A stretch of 64,000 nucleotides of DNA from Agelaius tricolor (lineage: Eukaryota > Chordata > Aves > Passeriformes > Icteridae): positions 4,092,418-4,156,417 of the forward strand of contig JALJCS010000028.1 in NCBI GenBank assembly GCA_023055355.1, given 5' to 3'. The first letter of the stretch is position 1, and each line of letters begins with the position of its first letter. This document shows, one piece after another, positions 22,301-36,242 of the stretch. The position numbers and the translations under genes were made by a program. The notes under the pieces were generated by a model that saw only the letters and a program-made list of their open reading frames with translations, was not told where the DNA came from and made no database searches.

Positions 22301-24922
22301 GAAATGACACCTATTTATGAACTCCAGCTATCTCCTGCTAAAACTGTGTTTCTGAAAGTAGTAAGTGCACAAAATCCAAGTGCTGAAAAGAACTCAGCCA
22401 CTATCAGAACCTGAAGCTACACTTACTTCAGTTACCACCAATAATGTATATTGTAACTTTAAATAAATGGTATTTCAAAATACATTTATTACTTCAAATA
22501 TATGTAACTCTGCACTTCATATGAACTTCTGAAGTACTTTTGAGAAGTTATTTGAAAAAGACTGAGCACCTTTCTGTGACAGTAAAGCACCGGCATAAAG
22601 ATTGCACTCACTCTCATCAGGGTGACAATTTCATCCATGTAGGGCCGAATATGACTTCTCACAAAGGACACCAACATTCCCAGCTGCTGGAACAGGAACT
22701 GGAAGGAAGAAATGTGTAATAATCACTGGAGCTTATCCAAATATCAAAGCCACTGGGTGAAGAGTTTCACAGGCAATTGCAAGCTCATGTATCAAACAAA
22801 TAGCATGCATAGCTCCCATTTGCTGAAAATCTGGGGCTAAATTCTTGGGCAGCTTCAGCTCAGCAGTTTGGGTTTTGTGGGTTTTGATGGGTTTTGGGTT
22901 AATTTTTATTGTTGTTGGTTTTTAAGAGGGCAGTGGGAAGAAAAGTGATTTTGGGTTTATTGGTTGGGTTTCCCCCCAACCTGCATAAAAAAAAAAAATT
23001 GCAAGCTCAAAGCCTCAGACCCTCAAGCACACAAACAGGGGTTTATATAAAGTCCCAGCAAATCTATAGTGTCAGAACAGACTTGCAAGTACAGCCACCT
23101 CAATCACAGTGTATTGTAATTTATGTTTGAAGGATGCTTCCAAAAATTTAGCCCCCAGGCTTTTCCCCCTGCCTGAAAACCAAACTGACACACATTTTAA
23201 GATGTTCCTTCTGTGCTTTTTCCCATCCCCCACAAGATAAATTGGTGAAAAGTTACTGGGGAACACAGTTAGGTCCTTGCCAGAAACACTGCATTTTTTT
23301 AAAAGATGGTTGATTACACCATTCATTCTTCACTACCAAGAACAATTTTGACTTAGACAATTTTATTTGGCTACACTATGAGAGTTTTGCAATTCCTTCC
23401 ACCACAATACAATTTTAAACATCCAATTGTGACAATGAATTTACTCTTTAAATTGGTATGAAATCACATGTAAAATTGATGTAGATAGTCTATTTTCTCT
23501 CTACAAAAAATAGGAAAATGTAAGTTATTGTCTACTAAATTTCATTTCTTCATGCAGTTTTTGAAGAATACAGTCACAAAATATAACATGGAGCTCATAA
23601 AAAGAGATAACACTTTCATGAGAACTAAATAAGAAATGATCTCAGCTTCTTTAGTGAGAACAGTACACATACATTTCCCAAAGATGAACTCTGAGCTCCT
23701 GTACTGTGCCTAAGTTTTGGTGTAGTGAGAGGATGCTTACATACAGGACAAGGACCTTCCTCTTTTAGGCTTTATGTCACGCATACCCACCTCAGCTCTT
23801 CTCCCCAGTACACTTTCACCATCTTCTTTTACCTGAAAATTTTTAAACAGAGTGTGCACAAGGGCATAGCTTTCAAGCAAGTTAGATCAGTCAGGTGTAG
23901 AACCTCAGACAACCCAGACATGAGGTGTTTTCCTTACAATCTGAGCAGTAGTTCAGGCTGGGAGAAAACAGCAGTTCTAGAGCAGAGCTGGGATTCTGCT
24001 AAGGGAGCACCTAAAAAACACAGCAGCAATAACAAGTGCAAACTGCCCTTCACAGCCCAGAGCTGCCTGAAGAAGAGCCTTGGCAAACAGCAGCCATCTC
24101 TGGTTAGGTGAGCCTTAAGCCCATCATCATCTTCACACTGTTTTAATTTCTTTCTATAACTGTAAGTTAAGTGTGAAGGAAGAGAAAGCACTGCTGTGGA
24201 ATCAGCACCTATGTTGCTCTCAAATGTTAGCAGATTGCATCAAATTGATTTTTCCTTCTCAGAGATGAGCCAAAGTAAATGACTGCACCAGAAATTTGAA
24301 GAATGTGCCCCTATAATTTAATAATACTGTTTTGCCACAGAATATTAACCCAGATCACTGAAAGATCTGGAAGCTGCACAGATGTTTTTCTGAACAAGAA
24401 CAGCTTGGTGAAAACACAAAATCAAATACTGACCTACCAAGGATTATGCTCAGAAGCAGCCGTTTCAATAAAAAGCAGAGAAATTGTTTGCACTGGGCAC
24501 TCCAGTAATTGCTCACAGAAGGGAAAAAGCAAAGCTGAAGCTCACTTCTGCAGTGTGCTTGCCATCAACACATAGCACAGCAATGCCCAAAGCCAGCCAC
24601 AGTCTCTCCAAGGAAATGGATTTTTATTTTCCCAGAGTGGAGCAGGCAGGAGGGGTCCCTGGCACACTCACCTCTCGAATGGCACCGTCACACACCCGGA
24701 TCACGTTCAGGAACGTTGGCATCACCTGGGGCAGGAACTGCACACACTTCAGTCCAAGAGATTTGAAAATAAAGGTGATGGCCTGAACTACCATAGTGTG
24801 GTGTTGGGACAAGGACTGGTCTCGGAAAATTCTCATCAGTGCCACCATAGAGACAGCTGGATAGAACTCATCCAGAGGGAGGTTGCCCATGTTCACCAAC
24901 ATCTCACTGGTGCTGTAGTCAG
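16326..24922 (-). CDS. MTOR: MTOR coding exons 19-28
   Basis: Exon limits: exon 19, 24672-24922; exon 20, 22612-22698; exon 21, 21884-22051; exon 22, 20365-20477; exon 23, 19751-19913; exon 24, 19410-19502; exon 25, 18605-18751; exon 26, 17703-17845; exon 27, 16585-16747; exon 28, 16326-16471. They encode residues 913-1403, the later HEAT repeats and the opening of the FAT domain ([20 protein letters not shown] in exon 28). Exon 22 ends DVPVVARK where human has EAPLPSRK, and exon 25 has [10 protein letters not shown] where human has SGQGDALASG; both are exposed variable spots. Intron 27 is only 113 bp. Exon 28 ends in phase 2, so exon 29 must follow beyond the left edge. Confidence 0.95.
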
Positions 24923-27900
24923 CTAGGAGAAAGAAGGCAGTGTCATGAGCTAGGTATTAAAAAATCTTGAATATGGGTTCAGGAACACCTAGGTGTAAGT
25001 TGAAAACATGCACACTAACAGTTGGTTAAGAAGAAGAGACAAACTTGTAACAAAACAGTTAAGATCTGTTTGTAAATGATAAAAGCTATCTATCTGAAAG
25101 AAATGGAGATGCTTACAGGAATCCTGGCTGGATTTGGACTCTGAGAGGCTCACAGCTGAAGCATCTCGTGACTGATCGATCATGCCAATATTCACTTTGT
25201 GTTTGTAAGGGTCCAAAGCACCCAGCAGCCCTAACACACGAATAGCCTGAAAAGACACAAAGAAAATCCACCAGAACTTCATCACTAAGGCCAAAGACAA
25301 CACTCAAAGCCCCATACTTGAAAAGATCCTGATGATTTAAGAGGGAAGATCTGGAATGAAAGTGACTGCCTGGAAAAAACAGTGCTTTCCATGCAGCTTC
25401 TGGAAGCCATTTCATTAACTTAACACATGCACTCTTTTATTTCTGCTTCTTGCATTTTGCTCAGTCACAACAACATTCTCTCCCTCCCTGCCTCAAATCT
25501 ATGCAGGCACATTTATTTGGCACCACTCTCTTCCCAAAGAGCTTTGCTAAGTGGTTGTGTGGTATGTGCTAAGTGGTTCATTTTCATACCTCTCTGCGGG
25601 TGCCCTGGTTTTGCTCAGTCTTCAGGAAGTTCAGAAGCACCTCCAGCAAAGTTGGGTACTTCCTGTATGGTTCTACAACATAACCAGTGCTAGCCACAAG
25701 CTGCCCCAGTGTCCAAAGAGCCACCTACAAAGATGAAGCCCAAAGAAGATTAGTTTTGACCAGGGAATTTATTATGCCTTCTGATACATCAGTCATTCAA
25801 GTTCTGTAGTTTCTTTGAGCATTTAAGGATCACACTGCAAATCACAGTCCATGGTTGGAAAGCTATAAGCAATAGTAAAGAAAGTAATAATCAACAATAT
25901 CTCAGGCTGTCACAATTGCTCTCACTCAGAGGTACAATTCAAATAAATATTCAATTCAGTGAGTCCAAGCCTTCCAATAAAAACAGCTTTCTTTTCCTTT
26001 TTTTTTTTCCTCTGAATTATGCCACAACAGGCACTGTAAAGCCTCACCTGTGTACCATGACTATAACTCCACTAGAGACTTGAGTGATTTAAAGTTTCAT
26101 CTCAGCAGCTATGATGGGATGTGTGGATATTTTGTTGCAGCTATGGTCACAGCAGCTATGGAGTTTAGCACAGATGTAAACACTCACTTGTCTTTTAGCC
26201 AGCAGGGAGGAGTCCTGTAGCATATCCATAATTATAATGAAGAGCTCATCCACCCACTTCCTCATCTCCAGCCCACTGACCTATTGAAAGACAAAAATTC
26301 ATCCTTCATACAGCATTCCCAAAACCTTAACAAGCACAGCAAAGAGGTATCTGCAGCATATCCCTACCTGGGCAAGCTCCCCTATCGTAGCCAGGACATT
26401 GTTAATCACACCTGGATTGGGATCTGGATCAGGATCTTTCAGTTTCACAATCAGTGCCTGGTGGATGACAGTGGGACAAATCAGAATGTGTTTAAAGAGT
26501 ACACAAAATTATCATTCCTTTTGTTACACCTGACCCCACAATCACAGTAAGAATTTTAACAGTAAAAGAAACTTGGGTGTCATAAACACGATGCAAATCT
26601 GGAATTAAATTGGGCTAAACTGCCAGCCACGTGCATTCCTGTGAGTAACATCTAGACCATTTGTAGATGTAGATTTGTAGATGTACATTTGTTTTCTTTC
26701 CTGCTATGATGAAGCAAAAGAACTGTAGCTGCTGAGGGTCATGACAGCACTTGCTGTGTCACTTCAATCCAAAGTCACCAGGAGATGTGGAGACTCTACC
26801 TTCAGGATAGGCTCCATGTAGGGACGGATGAGGCGTGGGGCGTTGGAAACCAGGTGACCCAACATCCTGGCACTCTGCTCTTTGATTCTGCCAACACCAC
26901 TGTGCTCCAGCTCTGTCAGGATCTGCACAAGACACAATGCAAGCAAGCAAACCAGAAAAGACAGGTAAAAATTCTTGGCATTTCTTTCTGTCACAACTCA
27001 GTATTTGTAAAGGCTGTTCTACGTTTCACACTGTTATCATTTATCCTAAATTAAGCTAAAATTGATTAGAATAAAAGTGATGGCTCCAAAATCTCTGTTT
27101 ACCAAGAGGTACCATGCATTCACCCAAAAGCATCACACAACATTACTCCTCAACAGAGATGGAAAGCACTCTGGTCTGATGACTAGGGGTGAAATAACAA
27201 CTGCTATCCTTCCTTTCCCTTTTAATACATCCACAGAGCTTCAGTCCAACCACTGATCATGAGAAAGATCTGCTGAAACCCACTAAGCTGGGCAATAACT
27301 GCTTTCCAAAATAGACTGATTCCCCTCACTCTCCATGCATTTACAGCCAGATAGCCCAGTTCTTTAACACCACCTTAATCTCAGTATCAATTACTCTGTT
27401 TTCCCTGCAGGAATCCCTCCTCCTTACCTGGATTAACATCTTTCGAAGGAAAGGCATGACAAAGGCAGGGTTCATGCTGCTCAGGCGCCCCACGGTGCAG
27501 ATGGCCAGCTCTCGGATTTCAAACACTTGATCATTCAGGGCCACAAAAAGAGCTTGCAAGTTTTCAGCCTGGGCAAGGTGAGCATCAAAGCGCTCATCCA
27601 GAGAAGCCAACACGCAGAAACGTATGTCAGGGTCTGCAAGAACACATTTATTTCTCTTTAAATGCACTAAATTCCTGTTACTTTTTTTGCCTTTCCTCAA
27701 AGATTCTTTGCAACAGCTTCCCAAGAGCAAGACACTGTATCAGTGTTTCACACACACAAAAACCACGACAGGTCAGCCCAGAAATCTCTGTGCTGCTCAA
27801 CGTGCCCCAGTAACCAAGTCAGTACAGTGCCAATCTATTGCCCCTGCAAGTGGCTACTTTTGGATGCTACATGGCAACCTGAGATGAGTTCAACTGAAAG

Positions 27901-30900
27901 AACAAAAAAAATCAAGTACAAAGTTTCAACAAGAAGGATCAATTCCTTCCCAAACTACAAAATTTAAGGCTGTGACCCAGAACAGCAGCAAAAGGAGTCT
28001 TAGTGTTCTGCTTAGTTCAAAGGGCACATCTGGAGAATTTTTCACTAGTGTTCTATTAATACCTCAAAAATCAAGATGTGGAAAAAGAAATTGGGAGACT
28101 TGTTTTTCTAATTTACCAAGAGTGACAGATTAAATTTAGTGGCAAACATGTTCAAATTCTATTACAAATTCTACTTCTATTCACAACATCATCACCTGCT
28201 CACATGATAAAATTAACACGTGGTAGGAGAGCCTTTTTCTCTGGATCCCACACTAACCTGGGTCAGTTATTCCAACCACAAGCAGTTTGCTGAGGACATC
28301 AGCCACCACCTGCACTGCTGTCTGACTGACCACGTGGGCATGGCCACTGATGAGGTGGATGGAGGGGGTGAGCAGGCGAGAGCAGGTGCGGGCGGCCTCC
28401 ATGCGGATCTCCTTGTGCTCGCTGTTCAGGAAGTGATCTGCACAATGCCGGACGAACTGAGTCAGGGAATGGCCTAAAAAGAGGAAGATGGGTGGTTAAA
28501 ACACAGGTTTACACCTCAGTTACCAGTTTTACCAGAGAAGAGGAGTTTAAAGAACATGCTCCCAGAATTTTTCTGCTATTTGTACTCTACTCCAATGCCC
28601 CAACAATAGTTGTTTCTATCCCGTATGCTCTTGCTCCCTGCTTCCTTATTTCATCTTGTGGGAATCCATAAAATCAGAGGGTTTTGGGAAAGCTGCAAAA
28701 GGCAGCCTTCAGAGACAGCAGAACTGTAATTAGAGGTAAGTAGTAGCCATAAGATGGGTCAGCAGAAAAATTATGTAAGAAGTAGAAAAGTAAGAACAAA
28801 TAGAACAATGGTCTGTGTATTAACATTTGTCTAGAATAACTCCCTAAGCTGCAGAAAAGTTTATCTAGGGAGATATTAGAAGTTTTAAGCTTAATAATGG
28901 AGGTCTGTGCGTTGTGTTTTAAGGCTTACAAGCAGGTATTGTATTTGAAATAAGCAAGCATTGTTTTAACCAAAGGGATGTGTGCTTATAATGGTTGGAT
29001 GGAACTATTGTCAATACGCTGTGATTGGTCAAAAAACTTTTAAAGTAAGTTGTAACATGAAGTTCTTGGTCTGCTGCCTGGGATCTTCCCATTGTCACAG
29101 CCATGTAATGAGACTGATGCTGGAAAATCAAACAGCTCAAGGCAGTTCCCAGCAGTGCCATCCCACTGGTGCTTTGCACAGCCTGCTGTTGGCGATCCAT
29201 CTCACCTTCAAACTCAAAGCTACCGAGCGTGCGCAGGGCGAGGGTGATGCTTCCCACATCACTGGCCTCAGGGATGTTGGTGAGACTGGGGGAGGCCAGC
29301 TGGTGGGCAAGGCCCTTGGGCATGCCTGGATGTCGTAGAGGCTTGTGCATCAGAACAAGAGAGAGCATTTTCAGCAGCCCATCCTGGATGTCCTTCTTCA
29401 GCTGCGGGATCTGACGGCTCAAGTCGTACAGCACAGCTGTTAGAGCAGGGCTGAGGGCAAGAAGCAAGCAAAAGTCATTAGAAAAGAAACAGTGATGTGC
29501 AAATTTCATCTTTTTGTTTGTTTATGCCTTTGCCAATCCGAATAAAATTGTGGGCATTTCTACATGAGAGCAACACCTGCAAGCAGAGCACAGGGTGCTT
29601 GTGTGAGTGAGGCATGAGGTGATCTTCCTGAATAAACTGGGTGAGCAAAGCCCCAGGACTGCTGCACACATCACTACACTAGCCAGTGTTGCTGGAAAAC
29701 TGTTACAAATCTAAATGATTTCTTACACTTGTGCTTTTTAAACAAAAAAGCAACTAAATTCAACTCCAGATGACAATATAATTTAAACAGCTTTGTGGTA
29801 CCTGAAAGCTTTCTCCACACCTTTCCATACTAACAACTTAATTAATTCCTCCAGTAAGAACTGTCAGCCACAAAGGTGAAAGAAGCCAGGAGCAAATATT
29901 CAGCACTTCAGCTCTCCTTCTCTGCCAGTTTGATATGGCACAAGTCTGCAGGCTGTCAGATGCTGTCAAAAATTTCACAGGTTGCTGCCAAATGAGTTTG
30001 AATAGTGGAAAATAAAGGAGAATACTTTTGGACTAGCTGTTCTACAACAAGACTTCTTTACTGAGATATCAATTCTCTTAAATAACAGAGATATGAATTC
30101 TCTTAAATAACAGACACATTAACAGTTAAAATACACCATTCTTCTGAAACAGCTTTAGTGATCTTCTGAAAGATCACTTATGTCAGTTTAAAAGCAATAA
30201 TCTTCCTTATCAATCTGAAAACTTTAAGACCTCACTCTGTATGGCTGACAGTGCCATCCTGCAGCCAACAGCAGAACAGATTTATGCTCACCTCAGGCCC
30301 ACAGCCAGCATAGGTTCCAAAAGCTCTTTGATGTCCTGCTGGATACTGGGTCCCATGGCTCGTGCCAGCATACTAATGCAGGTGAAGACTGTGGCATCAA
30401 CCTGCACAGATTTCTGCCTCCTGGAAAAGAACCACAAAAGGAGCTGCTATTTTTCAAATATCTTTCCTCATCTTCCTTCTGTGTTATCAGTCTTACAGAA
30501 ACACTTCTGATTTTAATACAAGATTTTGATCCTACATTACAAAAATTATATAAAGAGCAAGTGTTTCCATTTCTTCCTCTAACTTTCACATACTTACTTG
30601 TGGGCAAAGTCCTTTGGGGGAAGAGCTGCTTTTATGATTTCAAGGACTTTTGGTAGGTAAGCTTGAAACTCAGACCTCACTGCCACAGAAAGCAAACCCA
30701 AGGCCTGGAAGGCTGCTGTTCGCTCCTTCTCCTTCTTCACACAGCTGAGAACATGATTCATGGTGTCTGGAAGATACTGATCAGCTGCCCACAAGAGAAA
30801 ACAATACAGATATTCCAATTCATTTAGGTTTATACAGCTGCATAATATTTCCAACTAAATCTTTACAAGTGTAAAACTAGAAAACAGACACAGTAATATT

Positions 30901-33900
30901 AAATTTGCTGGTATGATCAGTGGCAAAGGTGTCACCATATAATAAACATTTCAAACTACAGAAGGCTTTGTTTTTAAAAAGAAAAATCACCAGAATAAAA
31001 GAGCTATAAAACACCCTCACTGCAACAGGTTTTATACACATATAAGATCCAAGCATCTTGGTTTCATAGTGATTGATTGGAAATTTGGAATAATTAAGGC
31101 AGAAGTTGTTCCAACCCACTAAGAGCAGCTTGGTGACTTGCCTCCAACTCTGATACTCTCCTAAACTTGCTTGATAAATCAACTAAACTGCTTTAAAGCT
31201 GGCAGGTATTTCCTAGTGCATGCAACAGAGAAAAAGGAAGAGAACTCTAATAATATTTGGCATATACTGAGTCAGAGCATGAGAGAATTCTCCTCTAAGT
31301 CTGACATATCGAGGAGAAAACAGAAAAAGGAAGATTTTATGTCTTATGGTATTGATCACCAAATTCTGAAAATAGATTTCCATCTATTTTCTTCATCAGA
31401 GCAACATTTTGGCATCAGCTATCAAGTCACACTTAGTGAGAACAAAAAACTGTCTTCCCACAGAGGAATGTGCTCATCAGACAAGCACCACATCTGGTGT
31501 GCTGCACAAGTTCATCTGGACCAAAGAGATCTGGATAACTTCCAGCCCAAACTCAGCAACATTTCTAACATCCAAGCATTTGTCTCGTCACCTGTGAATG
31601 CCGAAGGACGGAAAGCGGCCAGTCGTGGGAGCAGATTGAGAACTGTCATCTGGATCAAAGAATTTTTGCTGGTTCTGCACTTGAGAACCCACTGGCAGAC
31701 CTGGAAGGAAATAGATTTAGGCTTTAAAGGATGGCCATTGGCAGGAACACACAAATGTTTTATTACCTGTGTGCTTTTAGGCATTCTACTGACATTTGGC
31801 TTCAGAGTCCCTCAAAGAAAAGGATAATCAAGACTGCTTCCAAAGGAAATAAATCATTTGCCCCAAGACAGACAGTGACAAAGCCACAATACATTAAATA
31901 TTGAGTTTTGAAGGCTCAGTTCAATACTAGCTGGTATTGCCTGCTAAGTAAAAACACAGAGTACAATTCCTCTGCAAGAACAGATGTTGAAAATGTTGGC
32001 AGACAAGAACAAATACATACTTGATCAAACTTCTCTTCCATTAGATCCCTGCAGCATCGACTTTCTACCAGAGTAGATTTTACTGGGACAGGTGAGGTTG
32101 CAAAACCCATAATCCCTTGGTGAGCACTGTACCCCAGGAGCCCAGCCAAAGCATTTGACTGAGAGGGCTGAAGAGACTGAAAGCTTGTGAAGGGAGTGAT
32201 GTGGCGAGGCTTGGTACTGAAGCCCATGAGGTCTTTGCAGTACTTGTCATGCACAAGCTGCTGCTGAGTGATCTCTTCCATCTCCTCTCTAAGGCGCTGG
32301 ACAAAGTAGAGAAACAATAAAAAATAAAAAGTAACTAAGATACTCTCAGTACAGTATTACCCAAATCTCCTGAATAGCATCCTGTATAATCAATATTCAA
32401 ATGGTTGTAAAATATCAACTGAGTAAAATATTTGCAAAATATTTGAGTATCTAACATGCAAGAGAGTCCTCATTCCATAGAAAAAATATTTTTAATTGTA
32501 TTTAATCAAGTTAATAGATTTTCTGTTGGAGCTTTTTACCTCCTCAGCCCAAACTTGTCCCTTTTATTTCTCTAACACACTTTAATGCTCGAGTCCATGC
32601 TCAGATGAGTTTTCCACCCAACAACCCCACTGCAACACTATGGGATATTTCCACAGACTGCAGAGTTGCTATAGCCTCTCAATCAATGCCCACAATCAGC
32701 CCCTGCTCACCTCTCCCTCCATACTGCTGATTCTCACTAGCTCATTGAGGATCAGTAAGGCACCATGGATTCGGTCATCACGATTCATTCCTTTCTCTTT
32801 GGCCAAAGTCTCATCAAAGCCCTTCTCAGCCTCTTCATATGTATGCTTGGGGGAAAAGAAAAAAAATGTCAGTGACAATGCAGAAACAAAGTCTGTGGAA
32901 ATGAAGTAGTACTGCCAGTCAGGAGTTACTGACATTCTGAATTTTCCAAGAGTAGCCACAAACCTCAACAAAGAAGTATAATGCAATAAAATTCTGATTC
33001 ACCCAAAAGTTGTGGACTCTGCTGCAGAGCATTTTCAGCAGCACTAATGAAACACCATAGTATCAGCTTCATCACTATTTGCAGCACTTATTTGATCACA
33101 AGAAATCCAAATTCATAACATTTGACTGCACTGCCCAAAACTTACTTGATATCAGCAAGCTTGAATTCATGTGACAATGGCAGCAAAGCAAAGATTCAGA
33201 CAAAAGAATTCTTATCTTTCCCACTTAAGTTTTATCTACACTAATAAAACCCTCTACTAGTAAGAGATGACACTAGATAATTGCATGGCTATAAAACTAG
33301 GTCAAGTTCAACAGCTGAAGATGAGGTGCAGATAGAACAATGTAATCTTGAAGGTGTTAAATCTTGCTTACTTTTGCAGCAGTAGGCTAAAGGAGCTACT
33401 CACTTTGGAAGCCATTATATTTCCAACCCTTTCAAGGAGAGGCAGTTTTTTAACTGACAAAGGTGACAGGTTCTTAGCTCAGCCAGCTCTTCTGAAAACT
33501 GGCACTTCAACGTCTGTATTGCATCATAAGGGGCTGCTTCAAAACAAAATTATTTTCTTACTCTGTACCACTGGGGCTTCTGCATCTCTTTTGGCTCCCG
33601 TTGTGTGGTGAGGATAAGGCAGGCTCTTAAGGCAGAGACAGCTCCCTCTCGGATGGCCTGCTTGGGATCCCACACAGCCACAAAGATATTGTCAAAGAAT
33701 GGCTGCACTTGTTGGAAGAAGAAGGTAGGCACGCTGATTGCCAGCTCCCTCAGGACAAGGACCTGCAGGTGGGGAGGGAAACAGTAACAACCTGAAAGAT
33801 GAGCACACAGAGACAAACCTCATAACTTTTACAGTGCAGCACCATTTGTTCACACTGTGGATGTCTGTGAGCTGTTTCCATCCCCACACTCTGATAATTC

Positions 33901-36242
33901 CTAGCATAGCAGTGTCTTGGTCTTCATTAGTCACTCACTGGGTTAATGGAGAAGCAATGAAGCAGCACTGTGTCTGCCATGAGGGCATTACAGATTCTCA
34001 GACATGGACTGGCAACCATTCCCACCCTGACCAAAGCTCTTCTGCAGATTTCTGTGCATATTTCCTACCACTGTTCACTAATCCCAACAATTTCATGACA
34101 ACAAAAAAGGCATCACTTACAGCTGCATGTCTACGACCTTCATTCCTGTCAGCTCCCAGCCACTCCAGAGCTCGTTTCACCTCAAACTCCACATACTCAG
34201 CTGTGAAGGTGTCACCAGCCATTGCAAGCCTCCCAATAGCCTTGGAAGCCATCTCCATTACAACAGGGTCATTGGATGGCAAGAGGTTCCTCAGGTAGTT
34301 GGCAAACCTGCCGATACGGGTGGCATTACCTCCTTCAACACCGATAAGACTTGCTGCAGAGAAAGGGAGCAACGCTGCAGTTTTCATGTGCTGCAGTTCT
34401 CCCCAAGAGTCAGTGAGGCAGACAGTAGTAATCCCTGGGTGACTGCTAGTATTCCCTACACATTCCTTAAAGATTCCCATTAAGCCCCCCACTAAACTAC
34501 AAATCCACAGGAAAAAAAAAAAATCAAGCACAGGAAAGGGCCACCGTTCTTTTAAACCTGAACTTTTTAAGTGAGTGGAAAAATGTGTCGGGTAGCCTCA
34601 CAAATTTTCCCCATTTTTAGTTTTAGAAGAGGGAAAAAAATCATTCACCCTGGGACCACAGACCTGTTCCTAATAGAAAGACATCCACCTGCATGCAATT
34701 ACTGTAGCTAGTCCTCCTCACAAGAAAAGCCAAAGACTGAACAGCCCAAGGAAATGCTCTCCTCCTCACTCCTAGACAGTCTCTGCAGGCAAGGGTGGAG
34801 GCAATTCAACAGACACCAGCATGGCAGAAGCTTTCATTGCCAGTGCCTGGGCTGTACTTGTTTTGTAGATAAAGTGTCCAGGGCTGTCAAGCTGGCACCT
34901 TTCAACATCACTAAATTCACAAAACAACTTGAATGTGATGCTGTCAGTTTAAGAACTGATGTTATCAATAAAGATTTCTCTAAGGGATTTACACTGCCTT
35001 CAAACACATTGGGACTGGATGATTATGTCTATGAGCCTAAACCATGAACATCTCTTTGGCTGTTTAAGAAGTAACTGCTACAATACAGGCGACTTGCCTG
35101 GAAGGCAAAGAATTTATGCAAGCTGACTTCCCCAAGAGTGGAGATTCAGGCAGCTCTGCCATCTAAGGGAGCACACAGCCAGAGCCACTAATGGAGAGGA
35201 TGACCAGAATCAAAGCAGAAGCTCTGTGAGCCCCTCTTGGGGATGGAAGTTGCTGTTTTGGAGCCAGGTAAATTTTAATAACAAGAATCTCTCCAGATGG
35301 AAGAGAGTTGAGAAAGTCAGCCTACCCTGAAACATATAAAGGGGCAGCACAAAGTGTTCTCAGCTGAGCTCCAGAACAGAATTTTCATGTGCTCAGCATT
35401 CACATTTGATGCTCAACTCCCAGAAGAGCTCAGGGCCCATTAAGTACCAGGTTCTCAGCACTCTCAGTAGCTCCCATGCTGACACTTCACACAGATTTTC
35501 AGAGCCAGCAAGCAGAACACACCCAGTATCCTGAGCTGTCAGACATCAGGCCCCAACTAAAGCTCATTCCTTTTGAAAATCTGTCCTAAAGGTAGTTGCA
35601 TGAAGAGCAAACTCAGCAGAAGCATTATACACTTTCACTTACCTATAGCCAGAATGCCACCCTTCCTTTCATTTGCATCAGAGCTAGAGACCAGCTCAAA
35701 TATGTGATGGTTCAGCTGATCATAAAACCTGGTAGATTCTTCCTGACTCATCTGTAAAAGCAAAAAGTTCAAATCAGCTTTCAGCATTCTCTCTCTCTCC
35801 CTCCTGCTCCAAAACCTCCATAAAGACAATGCTTCTTATGCCATTTAAACAGAAAGCAATCAAATCAATCATACATTACAAGCTCAAAATAGTTTATCTT
35901 ATTTGTGAGCTATATGCAGCAAGTTTACTTATTCTGGTACTTGACTGCCTTTTGTGCCACCAACTTGCTCACCTCTCCTACGTGCCAGGGGGCAAAGACA
36001 AGCTCTCTGCTGTGCCCCATCTCATCCCTAAGACCAGCTTCCATATTCCAAAAATCTCCACTGCCAAGGCACCCAGCCCATTCCTCTACACAAGGAGGAA
36101 TAATTCCATTTGTAGCACTCACCTCACGCAGCTCCATGGTGACATAGTGCTGCAAGTCCTTGGCAGCTTTGGCCCTTGTCTCTTCGCTGCGACTCTTCAA
36201 GCCATTGGCAAATTGTTGGAGAATGGACACAGTACCCGACAT
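16326..36242 (-). CDS. MTOR: serine/threonine kinase mTOR, coding exons 2-28 (N-terminal half)
   Basis: Catalytic subunit of mTORC1 and mTORC2, which couples nutrient and growth-factor signals to translation, autophagy and lipid synthesis, largely at the lysosome surface. All 27 coding exons found join in frame with GT-AG sites. They give 1403 residues plus two bases of the next codon, matching human mTOR to about residue 1417 with a constant offset of 14 and no net indel. This part holds the N-terminal HEAT solenoid, which in human contacts RAPTOR, and the first residues of the FAT domain. The FRB, kinase and FATC regions are beyond the left edge. The start at 36242 has a strong context (gccaccATG) and yields [10 protein letters not shown], shorter than the human N-terminus. 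Intron 28 hosts ANGPTL7 on the other strand. No frameshift or stop was found. Confidence 0.97.
16905..17275. repeat. long self-complementary TA-rich array
   Basis: About 370 bp made almost only of TATA, TTATATA and tagatatatctattatata motifs. Many segments are palindromic, for example tatagatatatctatta near 17130-17150, so cruciform or hairpin extrusion is plausible. It lies in MTOR intron 26 (16748-17702). Confidence 0.9.
20489..21010 (-). mobile_element. CR1 LINE 3' fragment in MTOR intron 21
   Basis: On the minus strand the sequence encodes the decayed end of CR1 ORF2 ([19 protein letters not shown]) followed by a CR1-type 3' UTR with 'gatgatctttaagatc' and a terminal ttctgtgatt. Its 3' end stops 11 bp before MTOR exon 22. 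CR1 is the dominant LINE of birds and reptiles. The element has lost its 5' part and carries stops and frameshifts. Confidence 0.85.
21435..21818 (+). mobile_element. solo LTR, family B, copy 1
   Basis: 384 bp, starting TGTCACAGACATC and ending ...TCAGCACA. It is flanked by a perfect 6-bp duplication GGCTGG at 21429-21434 and 21819-21824. It shares the family-B block 'aaccaatggttatctgctgc' and the ending 'aaacatggagtcagatcc'. It lies in MTOR intron 21, antisense to MTOR, with its right flank only about 60 bp from the exon 21 donor. Confidence 0.9.
25117..30784 (-). CDS. MTOR: MTOR coding exons 9-18
   Basis: Exon limits: exon 9, 30598-30784; exon 10, 30292-30420; exon 11, 29206-29450; exon 12, 28258-28473; exon 13, 27428-27633; exon 14, 26800-26922; exon 15, 26368-26457; exon 16, 26188-26280; exon 17, 25590-25724; exon 18, 25117-25246. 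They encode residues 395-912 of the HEAT solenoid. Recognisable runs are [40 protein letters not shown] and [20 protein letters not shown]. Exon 9 opens ADQYLP where human has DTQYLQ. All junction phases agree with the human gene. Confidence 0.95.
28657..29133. mobile_element. probable LTR in MTOR intron 11
   Basis: Intron 11 holds a block that looks like retroviral LTR sequence: a TG...CA span, a TTTTAAA-type core promoter near 29035, then 'ctgcctgggatcttcccatt' and 'catgtaatgagactgatgct', which recall avian ERVL-type LTR ends. No second copy exists in the window and no target duplication was found, so the ends and the family are uncertain. Confidence 0.35.
31592..36242 (-). CDS. MTOR: MTOR coding exons 2-8
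   Basis: Exon limits, with encoded residues: exon 2, 36123-36242 (1-40; the exon itself extends to 36277); exon 3, 35643-35751 (41-76); exon 4, 34121-34353 (77-154); exon 5, 33562-33762 (155-221); exon 6, 32711-32845 (222-266); exon 7, 32021-32296 (267-358); exon 8, 31592-31700 (359-394). This is the first part of the HEAT solenoid, for example [40 protein letters not shown] and [19 protein letters not shown]. Exon 7 carries most of the visible substitutions against human, around the loop with [20 protein letters not shown]. Confidence 0.95.

Noticed and set aside
28919..29509. 196-codon minus-strand frame taken as one exon
   Set aside because: Only 29206-29450 is MTOR exon 11. The remainder is intron and probable LTR sequence read through the donor.
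31171..31827. 218-codon plus-strand frame
   Set aside because: It is antisense across MTOR exon 8 and its flanking introns, with no recognisable domain.
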